Origin: Macrotrachela quadricornifera
Taxonomy: Eukaryota > Rotifera > Eurotatoria > Philodinida > Philodinidae
Length of the DNA: 64,000 nt
NCBI GenBank assembly: GCA_022393335.1
Contig: JAJEKB010020951.1
Coordinates: 597,380-661,379 of the forward strand
Direction of reading: 5' to 3'
Both the position numbers and the translations under genes were made by a program. The notes beneath the pieces were generated by a model. The model worked only from the letters and a program-made list of their open reading frames with translations. It was not told the DNA's origin and made no database searches. Numbering within the stretch: the first letter of the stretch is position 1; every line of letters begins with the position of its first letter. Shown in pieces: positions 22,979 to 34,166 of this stretch.

Positions 22979-25900
22979 ATGTCCAGTAGATCAAGATTAA
23001 GTCTTGATACATTACCAGTTGAACTTGTTTATCGTATTCTTGATAAAGTTGATGTTTTAACTATTTTCTGGTCATTGCAAAGTGTCTGTCAACGATTAAA
23101 CACAGTTCTAGATACTTATCAACCATATAAAGTACGTTTACATTGTCTAAAAGAATCATTTAAGAATTACATTTATAAAACAAAAAACAGCACAAATTTA
23201 TTTGGATTATTATATTGAATAAATCTTTACTATGTTTCATTCAGACATTTGACACGTTGGATCTTAAGCTGTGTAAAGAACAAAATGTCGGCGTTGGTCT
23301 TTGTTGGTTACCGGAATCACTGACATTTGAGACGGTACGACAGACTAGCTTTGTCAAGAAATGTCTTATATATTTCCATCGAATATTGAAAGAATATCTC
23401 TATTTTATTTAGAAATTTGGCAGAGATAATCAATATTCAAGAAAAAGATGGAAATTTGACGTTCAGCGTTTGGCGACAGCACTACAATATAATACGGTAA
23501 GATTAATTACTTTATCAAGAAAATCTTTACTAATTTATATCGAAATATCATAAAAACAATTGCTTTGCAATTTCTTGCTTAGAAAAGTTTTAGTTCTGAC
23601 ATAGAAAATTCTACAAAAAGAACTATGGAAAGTTGAAAGATTAAATTCATTTTCTAAATCTAACTTTATAGAATCTTTTAGTATTAAACATGTTCATTTG
23701 AAAATGATATATTAAATCTAGACACTTATTTCATTAAAATTGGAATCTAATGTTATTAATGACGATCATGTACGAGATTTATCTATCGCTTTGAAATCTA
23801 ATCAAGTAAAATAAAGTCTTATGAAATATTTGTTCATAGATTCGTTGTAGACACTTAAAAAACTCAATCTTCGAGAGAACAAGATAAAAAACGAAGGATT
23901 TCGTCATCTAACAAATGCATTAAAATTTAATTCTGTAAAAAATTCTATTTTGGTTTAGATTTATTTCATATTAATATATTCCTTCAGACATTAATTCGAT
24001 TAGATATCGATCGTAATCATATGAGTAATGAAATAACGAATTATTTCATCGATGCTTTCGAACACAATTCAGTATAGGAATTACTTCATTGATCAATCGT
24101 CAAATATTCGTATTATCAATTTCAGACACTCACAGAATTATTTCACAATCATTGCACGGGATTCATTAAAAATACTGCTGAATCCTTACGACAATTAGTT
24201 CCCATTAAATATGGAATATTAGTGAGAGAAATTAAGATTTAATCTATTTCTACATAAATGAATATAGACATTAACTCAATTAGATGTTCGTGGATTGCAT
24301 TTAGGTGATAAAGAAATACAATATTTAGCGAAGACATTACAAACAAATCAAGTGAAATTTCCTTTTCCTTTTCTTTAATATACACTTGGATATAATGTCT
24401 TTCAGACATTAACTGATCTGAATATTCTAGCAAATAAATTTAGTATTGAAGGTGTTAAATATCTAAGTAATGCATTAAAATTGAATAAGGTGAGATTGAT
24501 TGATCTCTCTTTGAAAAATCTATTTGATTAAATCTAGACTCTTATTACATTATATATTGATGTAAATCAGATAGATACCAATGGAGCATTTTATTTATTT
24601 GATGCATTAAAACAAAATACGGTAATGAAAATATTTGTTTAATTGTCTGACTGATTTCTGTGAAAATGAATTTAGACACTTAGGAATTTGTATCTTACTT
24701 GTAACAATATTGGTGATGAAGGTGTTCGATATTTAACAGATTTCTTAATACAAAACAAAGTCAAAGAAATAAATTCTTCATTATTTTTCTATTCATTTGT
24801 CGAATTTTCTTTAGACACTTGTTCAATTAGACTTTTCTCAAAATTACATTACTGATCAAGGCCAATCTTATTTACTAAATGCTCTTCAACACAGTGATTT
24901 CAATACTGTATTATTTCTTTTTCATCGACATATATTCAAAATTTAAATATTTTATCCATAGAAACTAATGAAATTATCCTTTTCTGTTGCTGCTCAATAT
25001 GCTATCTTAACACGACGTCTGATTGATGCAATTCATCAACTAAAAGTCTAATATATCCTCTTAGAAAATCTAATTAATGTATATCTATTAATTCAATGTA
25101 GACACTTACTAAATTGGATTTGAGTAACAATCTAAGCGCTGATTATTTCACACAATTCTTTGTTATTGCAATGAAAAATAATTCTGTAAAAAAGGTTTTA
25201 AATCAAATATCATATTGAACATTTTCCATAGACATTAATCGATTTAAATCTTAATGGGTTTCACATCACTGAGGGAGGTGCACGACATTTGAGCAATATG
25301 TTACAAGAAAATGATGTAAGATTCATTTTCTTTGGATTTTTCATAGAATTATTCTCATAAATCAATTTAGACACTTCAAATATTAAATCTTGAAACGAAT
25401 CACATTAATAGTAAGGGTGCACGATATTTAGCTAATGCATTACAAATTAATAGAGTAACAACAATTACTTATTATTCTACATAATAGATATATCGGTGTT
25501 TCATTCAATTTAGGCACTTCAAGTACTAAATATTCGACAGAATAATATTGCAGATTATGGTGCACAATATTTCGCTGATGCGTTAAAAATAAATACAGTA
25601 AGATAAATATCTTATTTCTCTAGATTATCTTAACCTGTGTCCAAGTACATACGCAGAAACTTATTTTTTTCTGACGGACGACAGAGATTTATTTCAGTTG
25701 TCTTCTCAAATCCAAAAAATTGTAGAGATATCAAGAAGTTTTCACGATTTTTTAGCAAATTTTAAAAACCTTCATGTATTTTGAAGATTTTTTTAAACAC
25801 TATTGAAACTTGTTCGATCCGCAATATTCTTCACTTAATTTAACGTCTCGAGCCGGAGAGGGGGAATCAATCTTTTCAATATTCCTCTGTATACGTCATT

Positions 25901-28314
25901 GTCTGTATCTTATTCCAAACAGACACTTCAAATATTAAATCTTGAAAAGAATGAAATTCATGACTATGGTGCAAAACCTTTAGCTGATGCATTGAAAATG
26001 AATAAGGTTAGAAAACTCTCCTATTTTTCTTCATTGTACAGATTTGTTTTCTTAGTCACTTATTACACTGAATCTTCAAGATAATATGATTAGTGATGAA
26101 GGAAAAGATTATTTCATAAAGAATTTATTTTATAATACGGTAAGAAATTTCTTTTATTTAACTTAATTTTTCATTATTAAATATCTTTAGTCATTGAAAG
26201 AGTTGTATATCGATAAGGATAGAAATCTTATTGAAATCTCAACATTTTTAATCAATACAATAAATTCAATGAAAGTAAAAGAAATATTTCTAAATGATTT
26301 TTTCAAAATCTAATTCGATTAAAGATATCCACAAGTATCGATCTTAGTAAGAAATCATTTCGTAACACAGCAATACAATTGATTGCAAATCAATTAGAAT
26401 CGAATAATGTAGAATTCATTTATTATTTCTGTCCATTATTCATTTTTCTCCAAATAAATCTCTAGACACTTACAGCACTTCATCTTTCTGACAATGATAT
26501 TCAATTTAAAGATACAAAATATTTAGCTGACGCTTTACAGAAGAATAAAGTAAGATATATATTCTGTTTTTTTTCTACATTATCTGTTTTATTTAAAATA
26601 GACACTTGAAATATTAAATCTTCAAAATAATCGAATCGGTGATAATGGTGCTAAATCTTTAGCTGATGCATTAAAAATCAATACAGTCAGAGAAATTCAT
26701 TATTTCTCTTCATTATACAGATCTGTTTTCTTAGACACTCATTTCACTGAATCTTAGAGATAATATGATTCATGATGAAGGAGAATATCATTTATTAAAT
26801 ATGGCATTAATCAATACAGTATGAATAGTGTTAGATTTAACAACAGTTTTCTTATTAGAAAGTCTCTTTAGTCATTGAAAGAATTGTATATCGATAAGGA
26901 TAAAAATCTTATTAAAATGTCAACATTCTTAATCAATACAATAAATCAAATGAAAGTAAAAGAAATATTTGTAAATATCTTAAAAAAAACTAATTTGATT
27001 AAAGATCTCCACAAGCATTGATCTCAGTAATAAATCACTTCGTGATGTCGAGATACGAATTTTAGCAAATGAATTACAATCGAATACTGTAGAATTGATT
27101 TATTATTTGTTTCTATCTAAATGAATTTTTCTAGACACTTACAACACTTAATCTTTCTAATAATGAAATAAAATGTGAGGGTGCAGAATATATAGTCAAT
27201 GCTTTAAAAGGAAATAAAGTAAATTGAAATTCATAGGTTTAGAAATGAAACTATGAGAATTTAGACAATAAAGACATTGAATTTGGAAGGAAATAAGATC
27301 TCGAATGTAAGAGCAGAATGGATTGCAGATGCTATACAACAAACTTCAGTAAATAAAAGAATTTTCTTGAATTTTTTATTTCATTCTTTTTATAATGTAG
27401 CCAGTTTTTGGATTTAATTTCGAAAGAAATGTTCTTTATGATCAACAAATACAACAATTAATTGATTTACTACAAAATGATTTAGTAATATGAATTCTCT
27501 ATTTGGAATAAAAAATAACTTTTGCTGATTCAATTTAGACACAGACTACATGGGATCTTCAAAATAAAAGACTTGATAGTCGAGCTACATGTATTATAAC
27601 CAAACCACTTTACAATAATACAGTAAATTTAGTTATTTTATTTTATAATTTATCTGTTTTTTCTTGTATGATATAGATAGTTACTACATTGAATTTATCA
27701 AACAATGCAATTAAGAATAAAGGTGGACGAATGATTGCCTATATCTTATCGTATAATAACGTATGATTAACAATTCAATCATATGAATATGTGTAATATC
27801 TCATTTCTAGACACTTCTCACAATTAATCTTCAAAATAATAGAATGAAAGATGTTGTAGCTAAACGTTTTGCAAAAGTTTTAGAAAGAAATACAGTAAGA
27901 TTGAAATATGATGATCATTTATCGTTTCAGTATTCAATATAGACATTGATCAATCTAGATATCGGATCGAATCATATTACTGATAAAGGTGCTCGAAGTT
28001 TAGCTAAAGCTTTACGAAGAAATCGAGTAACTTCCATTTGTTGTGTTATCTATCTTATTAGGCATGATCATTGTACAGACACTTCAAAATTTAAATCTCC
28101 AAGATAATCTAATTGGTACAAAAGGTCTACAACATTTCGTCAAAGTATTAAACCAAAATCAAGTAAAGTCAACATCTTCATTTTTTTTCTTATGAATTTC
28201 AATTTATTCATATAGATACTTGACATTTTGGATCTAAGTGAAAATGACATTACTGATGAAGATCTCATTAGTAACATTAACATAAATGTCTCAAGAATAA
28301 AACTTTATTCATAA
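22979..28314 (+). CDS. F-box protein with about 34 LRRs, one LRR per exon
   Basis: Exon 1 (22979-23131, 51 codons) encodes an F-box-like segment (LDTLPVELVYRILDKVD). About 34 exons follow, nearly all of 84 nt and phase 0. Each starts ACACTT or ACATTA after an AG, and each encodes one 28-residue ribonuclease-inhibitor-type LRR, e.g. TLTTLNLSNNEIKCEGAEYI. Examples: 23245-23334, 23413-23496 and 24126-24221. Introns are mostly 45-70 bp with GTAAGA-like donors. The last exon begins near 28217 and ends at the TAA at 28312-28314. I found no stop in any exon; the protein would be about 1000 residues. F-box proteins usually recruit substrates to an SCF ubiquitin ligase, with LRRs binding the substrate; the target here is unknown. 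The exon 7 donor appears shifted 12 nt to a GTGAGA that keeps frame. One 317-bp intron (about 25605-25921) is unusually long. Confidence 0.85.
25922..27225 (+). repeat. Tandem duplication of a five-exon LRR block, about 680 bp
   Basis: Exons starting near 25922, 26055, 26192, 26323 and 26466 reappear in the same order at about 26603, 26739, 26871, 27009 and 27136. Similarity extends into the introns, for example the unusual exon encoding SLKELYIDKD at 26192 and 26871. The array therefore grew by multi-exon unequal exchange as well as by single-exon copying. Confidence 0.8.
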
Positions 28315-28556
28315 TTAAGAATATTTAATAAACAAGAAACGTAACATTTTCTCATTGGAGAGAGTGAGACATTGAGATGATAACAGAATTCGAAACGAAA
28401 CGAAGCGACCCTATTCGATTCTCATCAACATTTCTAGATATGCGCAATTTCAATACTGATACACCAATCCCGATTTATACTCATTTTCTACGCACATACT
28501 TATAAAACTTGATATTACAAAAATATTAAAGAAAAAAATCTGCAGATACTACCAAG

Positions 28557-28610
28557 CAGGGGCGGCGGAACGATTCTACTCTAGGGGAGGCTTAAAACTT
28601 CACAGACCAT
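28557..28610. mobile_element. Possible transposon terminus (CAGGGGCGGCGGAACG)
   Basis: A GC-rich 30-bp block starting CAGGGGCGGCGGAACG stands out from AT-rich flanks and resembles DNA-transposon ends. No inverted partner was found. It may be the left end of the element that once carried the adjacent transposase remnant. Confidence 0.4.
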
Positions 28611-28983
28611 AACCCAGTCAAGTTTTTAATGCTAAAATGGGTGTTAAAATGAACTGTTATGTATATACGGTCCATTTTCAACATTAAAATGTATCCTGGT
28701 CATATAAATAATGTAGATTCAGGCATTAAAATGAGTTTTGCCCATAAATCAACCAATTTGTTCATTGATTATCCATAAAACATTTTATTTTGTGCCTAAT
28801 TCTATATCAAAGAATGTGGTGACAAGACAATTACCTTTTTGAACAATCAAATATCCAGGTGTATGTTCCAAAAGATTTAAAACACTGACCACATGTCAAG
28901 TGTAGAACTTAGTTATAGAATATTCAACGTATCCTCTGAAATGAAAATCTGGTTTTAAAACATTTATTTCAGTAGTTGATGAT

Positions 28984-29805
28984 TTAGGAGCATTCTTTTA
29001 AGTTAGGATATTGAAAAAAGATAAATGCATGTGCTTTTCTGTCATTGTTGTCATAAACTGGTCGAAAAGCCAGTTTTTGAATGATATAAGATGGTTTGAT
29101 AATGGTTTTTGAATTAGGAAGAACAGTACCTTGCATAATATTGGTGCACCTAAAAGTTTTTTCTCGAATTCTTAGAGTGTCAGCATTAGAGGAAATTTTT
29201 GTTTCGTTTACAAGTAGATATACTTCATTTTTGTCCGCTAAATGACCAACATATATTATAAATCCAATGGCATACTAATTATTGCTTGACTTGTACAAAA
29301 TGTAGGCATCATTTGAACGACGAACAGTATTAAAATCATCAGCACTAAATCTTAATTCGTTCAAAAACAAAGTTTTATAAAGTGCAATGTGAGAAAACAT
29401 TGAATGAGGCCATGACGAAATGAGATTTGATGATGATGGAACTTTGTGATACAATTTCATATAAGAAGTACTATCAGAATTGATAAAGGTCATTGGACGA
29501 AACGTTGATGAAATATGGTGAATGTACTCTTTGCTTTTTCTTGAAAATGTCGAAGAAGATGCATGAAATGGTGCTTGGCGATATAGATCAACGTTATTTA
29601 TTAATTCTGTAGCTGTAGTTGATTTTCCATGAACTGTTCGTAGAAATGATGCTATATTCACTAAAACAAACCTCTTTTTTTTAAAAAATTTTTAACCAAC
29701 CTATGGACGACTCGAATGCAAATGTAGAATAGTTGAACATAGGTCCATAATTACGCACACAAGTATGAAAAGGTCGTATTGAATGAATGACTCAAACTGT
29801 ATGTC
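28984..29805 (-). pseudogene. Decayed transposase C-terminal region (CACTA/EnSpm-like)
   Basis: Minus strand, two exon parts. The 5' part (about 29805-29701) contains VRNYGPMFNYSTFAFES, then a 38-bp GT-AG intron (29700-29661), then 29660-28984 ending in TAA. Two in-frame stops break it: a TGA near the 5' edge and a TAG at 29277-29275, after which the same frame continues for about 95 codons. The GP-x-STFAFES segment followed by an HG motif resembles the C-terminal region of CACTA-type transposases found in many animals; I assign it from memory of that pattern, not by alignment. The 5' side is cut off by the MITE at 29809. Confidence 0.55.
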
Positions 29806-29808
29806 TTT

Positions 29809-30239
29809 TGTGAAACACGATCTCAAAGAGAGTGTTGAAGTGTTTAGAGGTAGAAATTTGGACCCCCCCTCCCCCCCACAGACCGTGACCGATAGACTCT
29901 ATGACCCCATCACAGACCGTGGCCGACAAGCAAGATTAGCATTATAGACCATAACTGACACCCTGGGTAGCATCACAGACCGTGACCGACATCTTAATTA
30001 ATGGGTGATTGATTAATTAATTAATTAACTAGTGCCTTATTAATTACTCATCACAGATCAGGACCCATATTTTAATAAATTAAATAGTGTTTAATTAATT
30101 AGTTAGTGTCTCAGTAATTACTCATCAAAGACTGCTATAGACCGTGATAAACAATGCTGTGAATAGTATCTCCAATCATAAAAGACGTAGAACTAAACTT
30201 TCTATATCATCAGCCATAACAGCTATATCGTGTTTCACA
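29809..30239. mobile_element. MITE with TGTGAAACACGA ends, copy 2
   Basis: Same perfect 12-bp ends as the copy at 16092-16589, same C-run, TTAATTAA part and right-hand extension. It has fewer and more damaged minisatellite units, giving 431 bp instead of 498. It lies directly against the transposase remnant and so probably interrupted that gene. Confidence 0.8.
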
Positions 30240-30264
30240 TTTTAATCCCGCAGGGATTGCGCTG

Positions 30265-30560
30265 AAAGCTTTTTTATAAGAGTTGACCGAACGGTAATTG
30301 AAGACGAGGAATTCAAATCTAAAGGCAACCGCATAAAAATTTTTTGAAGATAAATTTTTTAGACAAACGACGAATTTTTAACAAAAAGCATTTGTTTTTT
30401 ATGAAGTTTGGTGAAAGGTAGTTGAGGTTGAGGAACTTGAATCTGGCTTTGATTTTTTTAATTTTATAAATGAATAGCTTGATGGTAGTTTAGAAATACG
30501 ATTTCTACGAGAAAGAGCTAAGCGAGTCTTTAGACGAGCGTTACTTGTTTATTAATTTGT
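30265..30560. repeat. Partial copy of the 120-bp-unit element
   Basis: Two diverged GTTGACCGAACGGTAATTGA...GAGGAATTC units, then the same right end as at 20235-20320 (AATAGCTTGATGGT, ACGAGAAAGAGCT, GCGAGTCTTTAGACGAGCG). The left end and three units are missing. Confidence 0.7.
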
Positions 30561-31736
30561 TAGTTAATTTTACATCTAAATCAGTTATCGTTTTTTGGAC
30601 TTGTTATGGAATATTTGTATAACACATTCCATAGGGAATTATTCTATATGCTTTTCTTTTCTTTTACTCTTATATATGTTTTCTCTGTCGTTCTTTCGTT
30701 CGTTCGTTACACATATATGTTCTTAAGTATAACTCTCTCTCTTCTCTTCTTTTCTTTCGTTCTGCCAGGTATTTTTCCCTGTTGTTTCTCTTGGTTTAAT
30801 CCGATGATGGTTGTTCTTACGTTTATGTATTAATCATGGATTTTCCAAAGGCGATATCTTATATCATGGAATAATCCATATTCCACTTAACATTTGACTG
30901 GTATATATACTGGTTGTTTTCTATGTAAGAGATATGTGTATTATCAGTTAAAATAAAAATATATATACATCAACGAAATTAAGGATTTAACAGGACTCTT
31001 CTAGCCTACGATGGCATACTTTTCTGTTGTGTAAATAGTTTGTTGTTAAATTTATTGTATGTTTTTCTGATGACGTCAAGTAATAACTTGATAGAAACTA
31101 GTCAATAAACAACAATATAAAACAAACAAACAAAGTTTTTTATTTTTTATTAATTTTTAATTAATTCAAAATTATCTTGAGTTGAGTTTTTCTAAAAAAG
31201 ATCTTATAGTTATTACTTTTTTAAAAAAAATTGAACTCGCTATTCTTTCTTATTTTTTTCGTATTAAATAGTAAAAGTTACACGTAAAGTATGGTCATTC
31301 ATTATACGTAACTAGTTTGAAAGTAGAGCATTTTATATGTTTTTACCTTTCATTTTCTTTCAAATATTTGTAAAAGTAGCTTATCATTTAAAAAGTACAT
31401 GATTTTGTAGAGAATTTCAAGCTTCATCTTTTGGTAAGAAAAATTTCTTAATCGTAAAGAAAAATAAGGAAGAAATCTCTAAAATACTAAGATATTCATT
31501 TATTCTGGGACATCGGTTGTTATGAAATTTTGACAGAACCCTTGCGAGTGAGGGTGATAGAATAGTTCTAAGCTGATTAGACTAGATTGAACTGACTGGT
31601 AGCTACTTCCAATCCTATCTCTTTTTTTCGTTTTAGAGTTATTCAAAACAAAAAAAAAACCCGATCATTATCTCACTAAACAGACATCAGTCTTTCATTT
31701 AATATTTAATGACAAGCAAAACTTAGATTTCAATGA
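30561..31736. other. AT-rich spacer, no gene seen
   Basis: A T-rich frame at 30606-30833 is only hydrophobic low-complexity sequence. No other signal was recognised. Confidence 0.4.
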
Positions 31737-31829
31737 ATTTTATTCTAGAATATAGAAAAAAAGTGAAACACAATTTAAAAAAATGCAGTTTATTATTGTG
31801 AAACCATTCAGGATTCGAATAATTCTTGA

Positions 31830-32018
31830 TTATCGACATCCACAGAGGGCTTCACATATTGAAATGCAGTTAATACCAGGGCCAGCTTTGCAGCCTTTTT
31901 TGCAAATGCTGTAACATGGACAGCGATTGAGCCAACCAGCATCAGTAACAGAAACCATCACTGACAGAAAAACAACCATCAAAGCAACATAAATTAGAAA
32001 AGCTTTTAATGAAAACAT
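31830..32018 (-). CDS. Small secreted cysteine-rich peptide
   Basis: 62 codons. Residues 1-28 form a typical signal peptide: a basic start followed by a long hydrophobic core, cleavage probably after TDA. The short mature part is glycine-rich and carries eight cysteines, including CPC and a terminal CGC. That pattern fits a disulfide-stabilised extracellular peptide such as an antimicrobial or venom-like peptide, but I do not recognise the family. On the minus strand a TATATA lies at about 32054-32048, an acceptor-like TTTTAG just before the ATG could end a 5'-leader intron, and AATAAA follows the stop (about 31743-31738). These signals support a real gene. It stands alone without a paralogue in the window. 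Confidence 0.65.
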   Translation of the reverse strand: MFSLKAFLIYVALMVVFLSVMVSVTDAGWLNRCPCYSICKKGCKAGPGINCISICEALCGCR

Positions 32019-34166
32019 TTGTCCTAAAATTTAAAAAAATCGAAGCAATATATAGCAGACAAAATGTTGAGAGAAAAATTTAGAAAATCATGCAAAAGCT
32101 GTAGATAACACTTCAAAAGAGCATGTTTTACAACAAGCTAACATCAATTTTTCTCTAAAACTGAGTTCCTTTTGTTATTTTTCTTTTAGTTTTCGTTTAA
32201 CATATTTATTTCTTTTTGTCTATAAGATAAACTAGAGCTTTTTACGAGAAAAAACTAGGTTTTATGATAAAATACTAGATTATAAATTGCTTAAAAAATT
32301 ACGCGAACTAGATTTAGAATAAAAAATTATGACATAAACTGAAGTAAAATTAGTTTAGTTTCAAGACACCCCCTGCTCTACTCATAACCTTCCTATATAC
32401 TAAAATGTTGAAAAATTTCATTTATAAAATAACTTATTTAAAATATCAGCCAAACGATTTTCTCGAAAAAAAACTAGATACTCTCGTTTATTGTGAAGAT
32501 CTTACGTGATTGTCGATGTTTTTAAATGAAATCAAAGGTTTTGGTCGATGAATGTTGTATTTGAGAGTAATGGAAAAGAAACTTTTATAGTTGAATCTTA
32601 TCTTATATTTACCAACGCATCAAAATAATTGTTTTTTAGTTTATGGAAAAAATACCACTTTTCTATATTTAGCATATCATTGATAGGAGATAATGACTTG
32701 TGTTTTTTCTCATGTTGGAAATATTTTATGAGAAACAAAAGTTATCGAAAGAGTAAGTAAAGACAAACATACAATAGATAAGAACAATAAGATATGATTA
32801 ACAAAAATGTGTAATATTCCCCATAGATTGTGATATATGATAGAACAAGAATAATATGCAATAGTATGTGTATTTTCCAAGAAGACTTGAATTCACTTCC
32901 TTCGTCTGACGGCTGTGTGTTTATAAGTATGTCACTCTTACATCATATTTTATCTTCACTCAGCCTTACTATATGATAGCTATTAATTTACATAGCTGCT
33001 TCACTTTTATTATTCCTTTATGTGATTTCGTCCTTTTCTTTTTGAATCGTTAGATTTCACTCGTCGTTTCTGTATTATTATCCAACTCTTTCGTATACTG
33101 TGTGGACTAAAAATAATATAATACAGAGGTTTTCTTTTCAATTTTTTCTCTGTGCATAGAGTTTCAGATTTTATATTTATATATTATATGTACTAAATAA
33201 ACGCGCATTACATTTACTTGAAAAATTCTACAGTCATGAAGGATATTATATTATCAAAGATACGAAACGCGTCGGCGAAAATTAAACTCTGCATTTTATT
33301 TATTTCTATTAGCAACCATATTATTTTAAAAGATTTTCTATTTTCGAAAAAAGATCGATTGCTGTAAAAACAAGAGTTGAGAGTAGCAGATTGTACTTAT
33401 CTTCTCGTTAAAAGATAAGATCGATCTGCTTTTCGATTAATTTACGCTCAATTAGCACTAAATTTTTATCGGACTAGTGTCCGCAGACAACTTTTGAACT
33501 TGCATGATCCAAAAGTTTTTTTTCCGAATCCATTTGAAAAAGGTGTTCACAGATGTTCGTGAACACAGATCGACGGGTTTTGTATATCCTGTAGTTAGAT
33601 TTGAGCTGTCCTTCTTCTCGAGGCGTTCGCAGGTGTTCATGTAGTTGCTAATACACAAAGAAAATAGAAAACTAACTCAACAGAATAAAGAAAATATCAA
33701 ACGTGTGCGAACGATATTATTTCAATAAAAATATTGATTCGTGCTGGAGGAAGTCCATAAAGTCGATGGTTGCATTATCATATAATTAATGCTATTATAA
33801 TGCATGATAGCACATTAAAACGCTAAAATAATGCATTATAATGCAAAAATATTGATATATACTGCGAAAACTCACAGAAGAAAGAGAAAAAGAAATATCT
33901 AGTCTTATATAGTATGTACACGAAGCTATCTATTCTATTGGGAGCATGATTAAGGTCGTCGTTGTGTGACTCGATTTAACTCCGATACTCACCCTCACAT
34001 CCTAACATATACACATATACATACACACATTTTATTAGCATTCGTTTTTCTTTCTTCCATATGTCGAGTTTCTGTGGACGGATAGAGACAAATAGAAAAT
34101 CGAAGAAAAACTTTCTATTTGTTTGCTTATTTTAAACATTTTCCCTATAGGATTTTTGTTTACAGC
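32019..34166. other. Spacer between the peptide gene and the ABC exporter
   Basis: AT-rich. About 33450-33660 contains an imperfect GTGTTCACAGATGTTCGTGAACAC palindrome in a slightly GC-richer block. 33785-33845 repeats ATAATGCAT motifs. No gene was recognised. The region just upstream of 34167 should carry the exporter promoter or a 5'-leader intron. Confidence 0.4.

Noticed and set aside
34119..34166. Upstream extension of the ABC exporter from 34119
   Set aside because: The frame opens with TTG, not ATG, and the added residues do not match the family; the ATG at 34167 gives the family's usual length.
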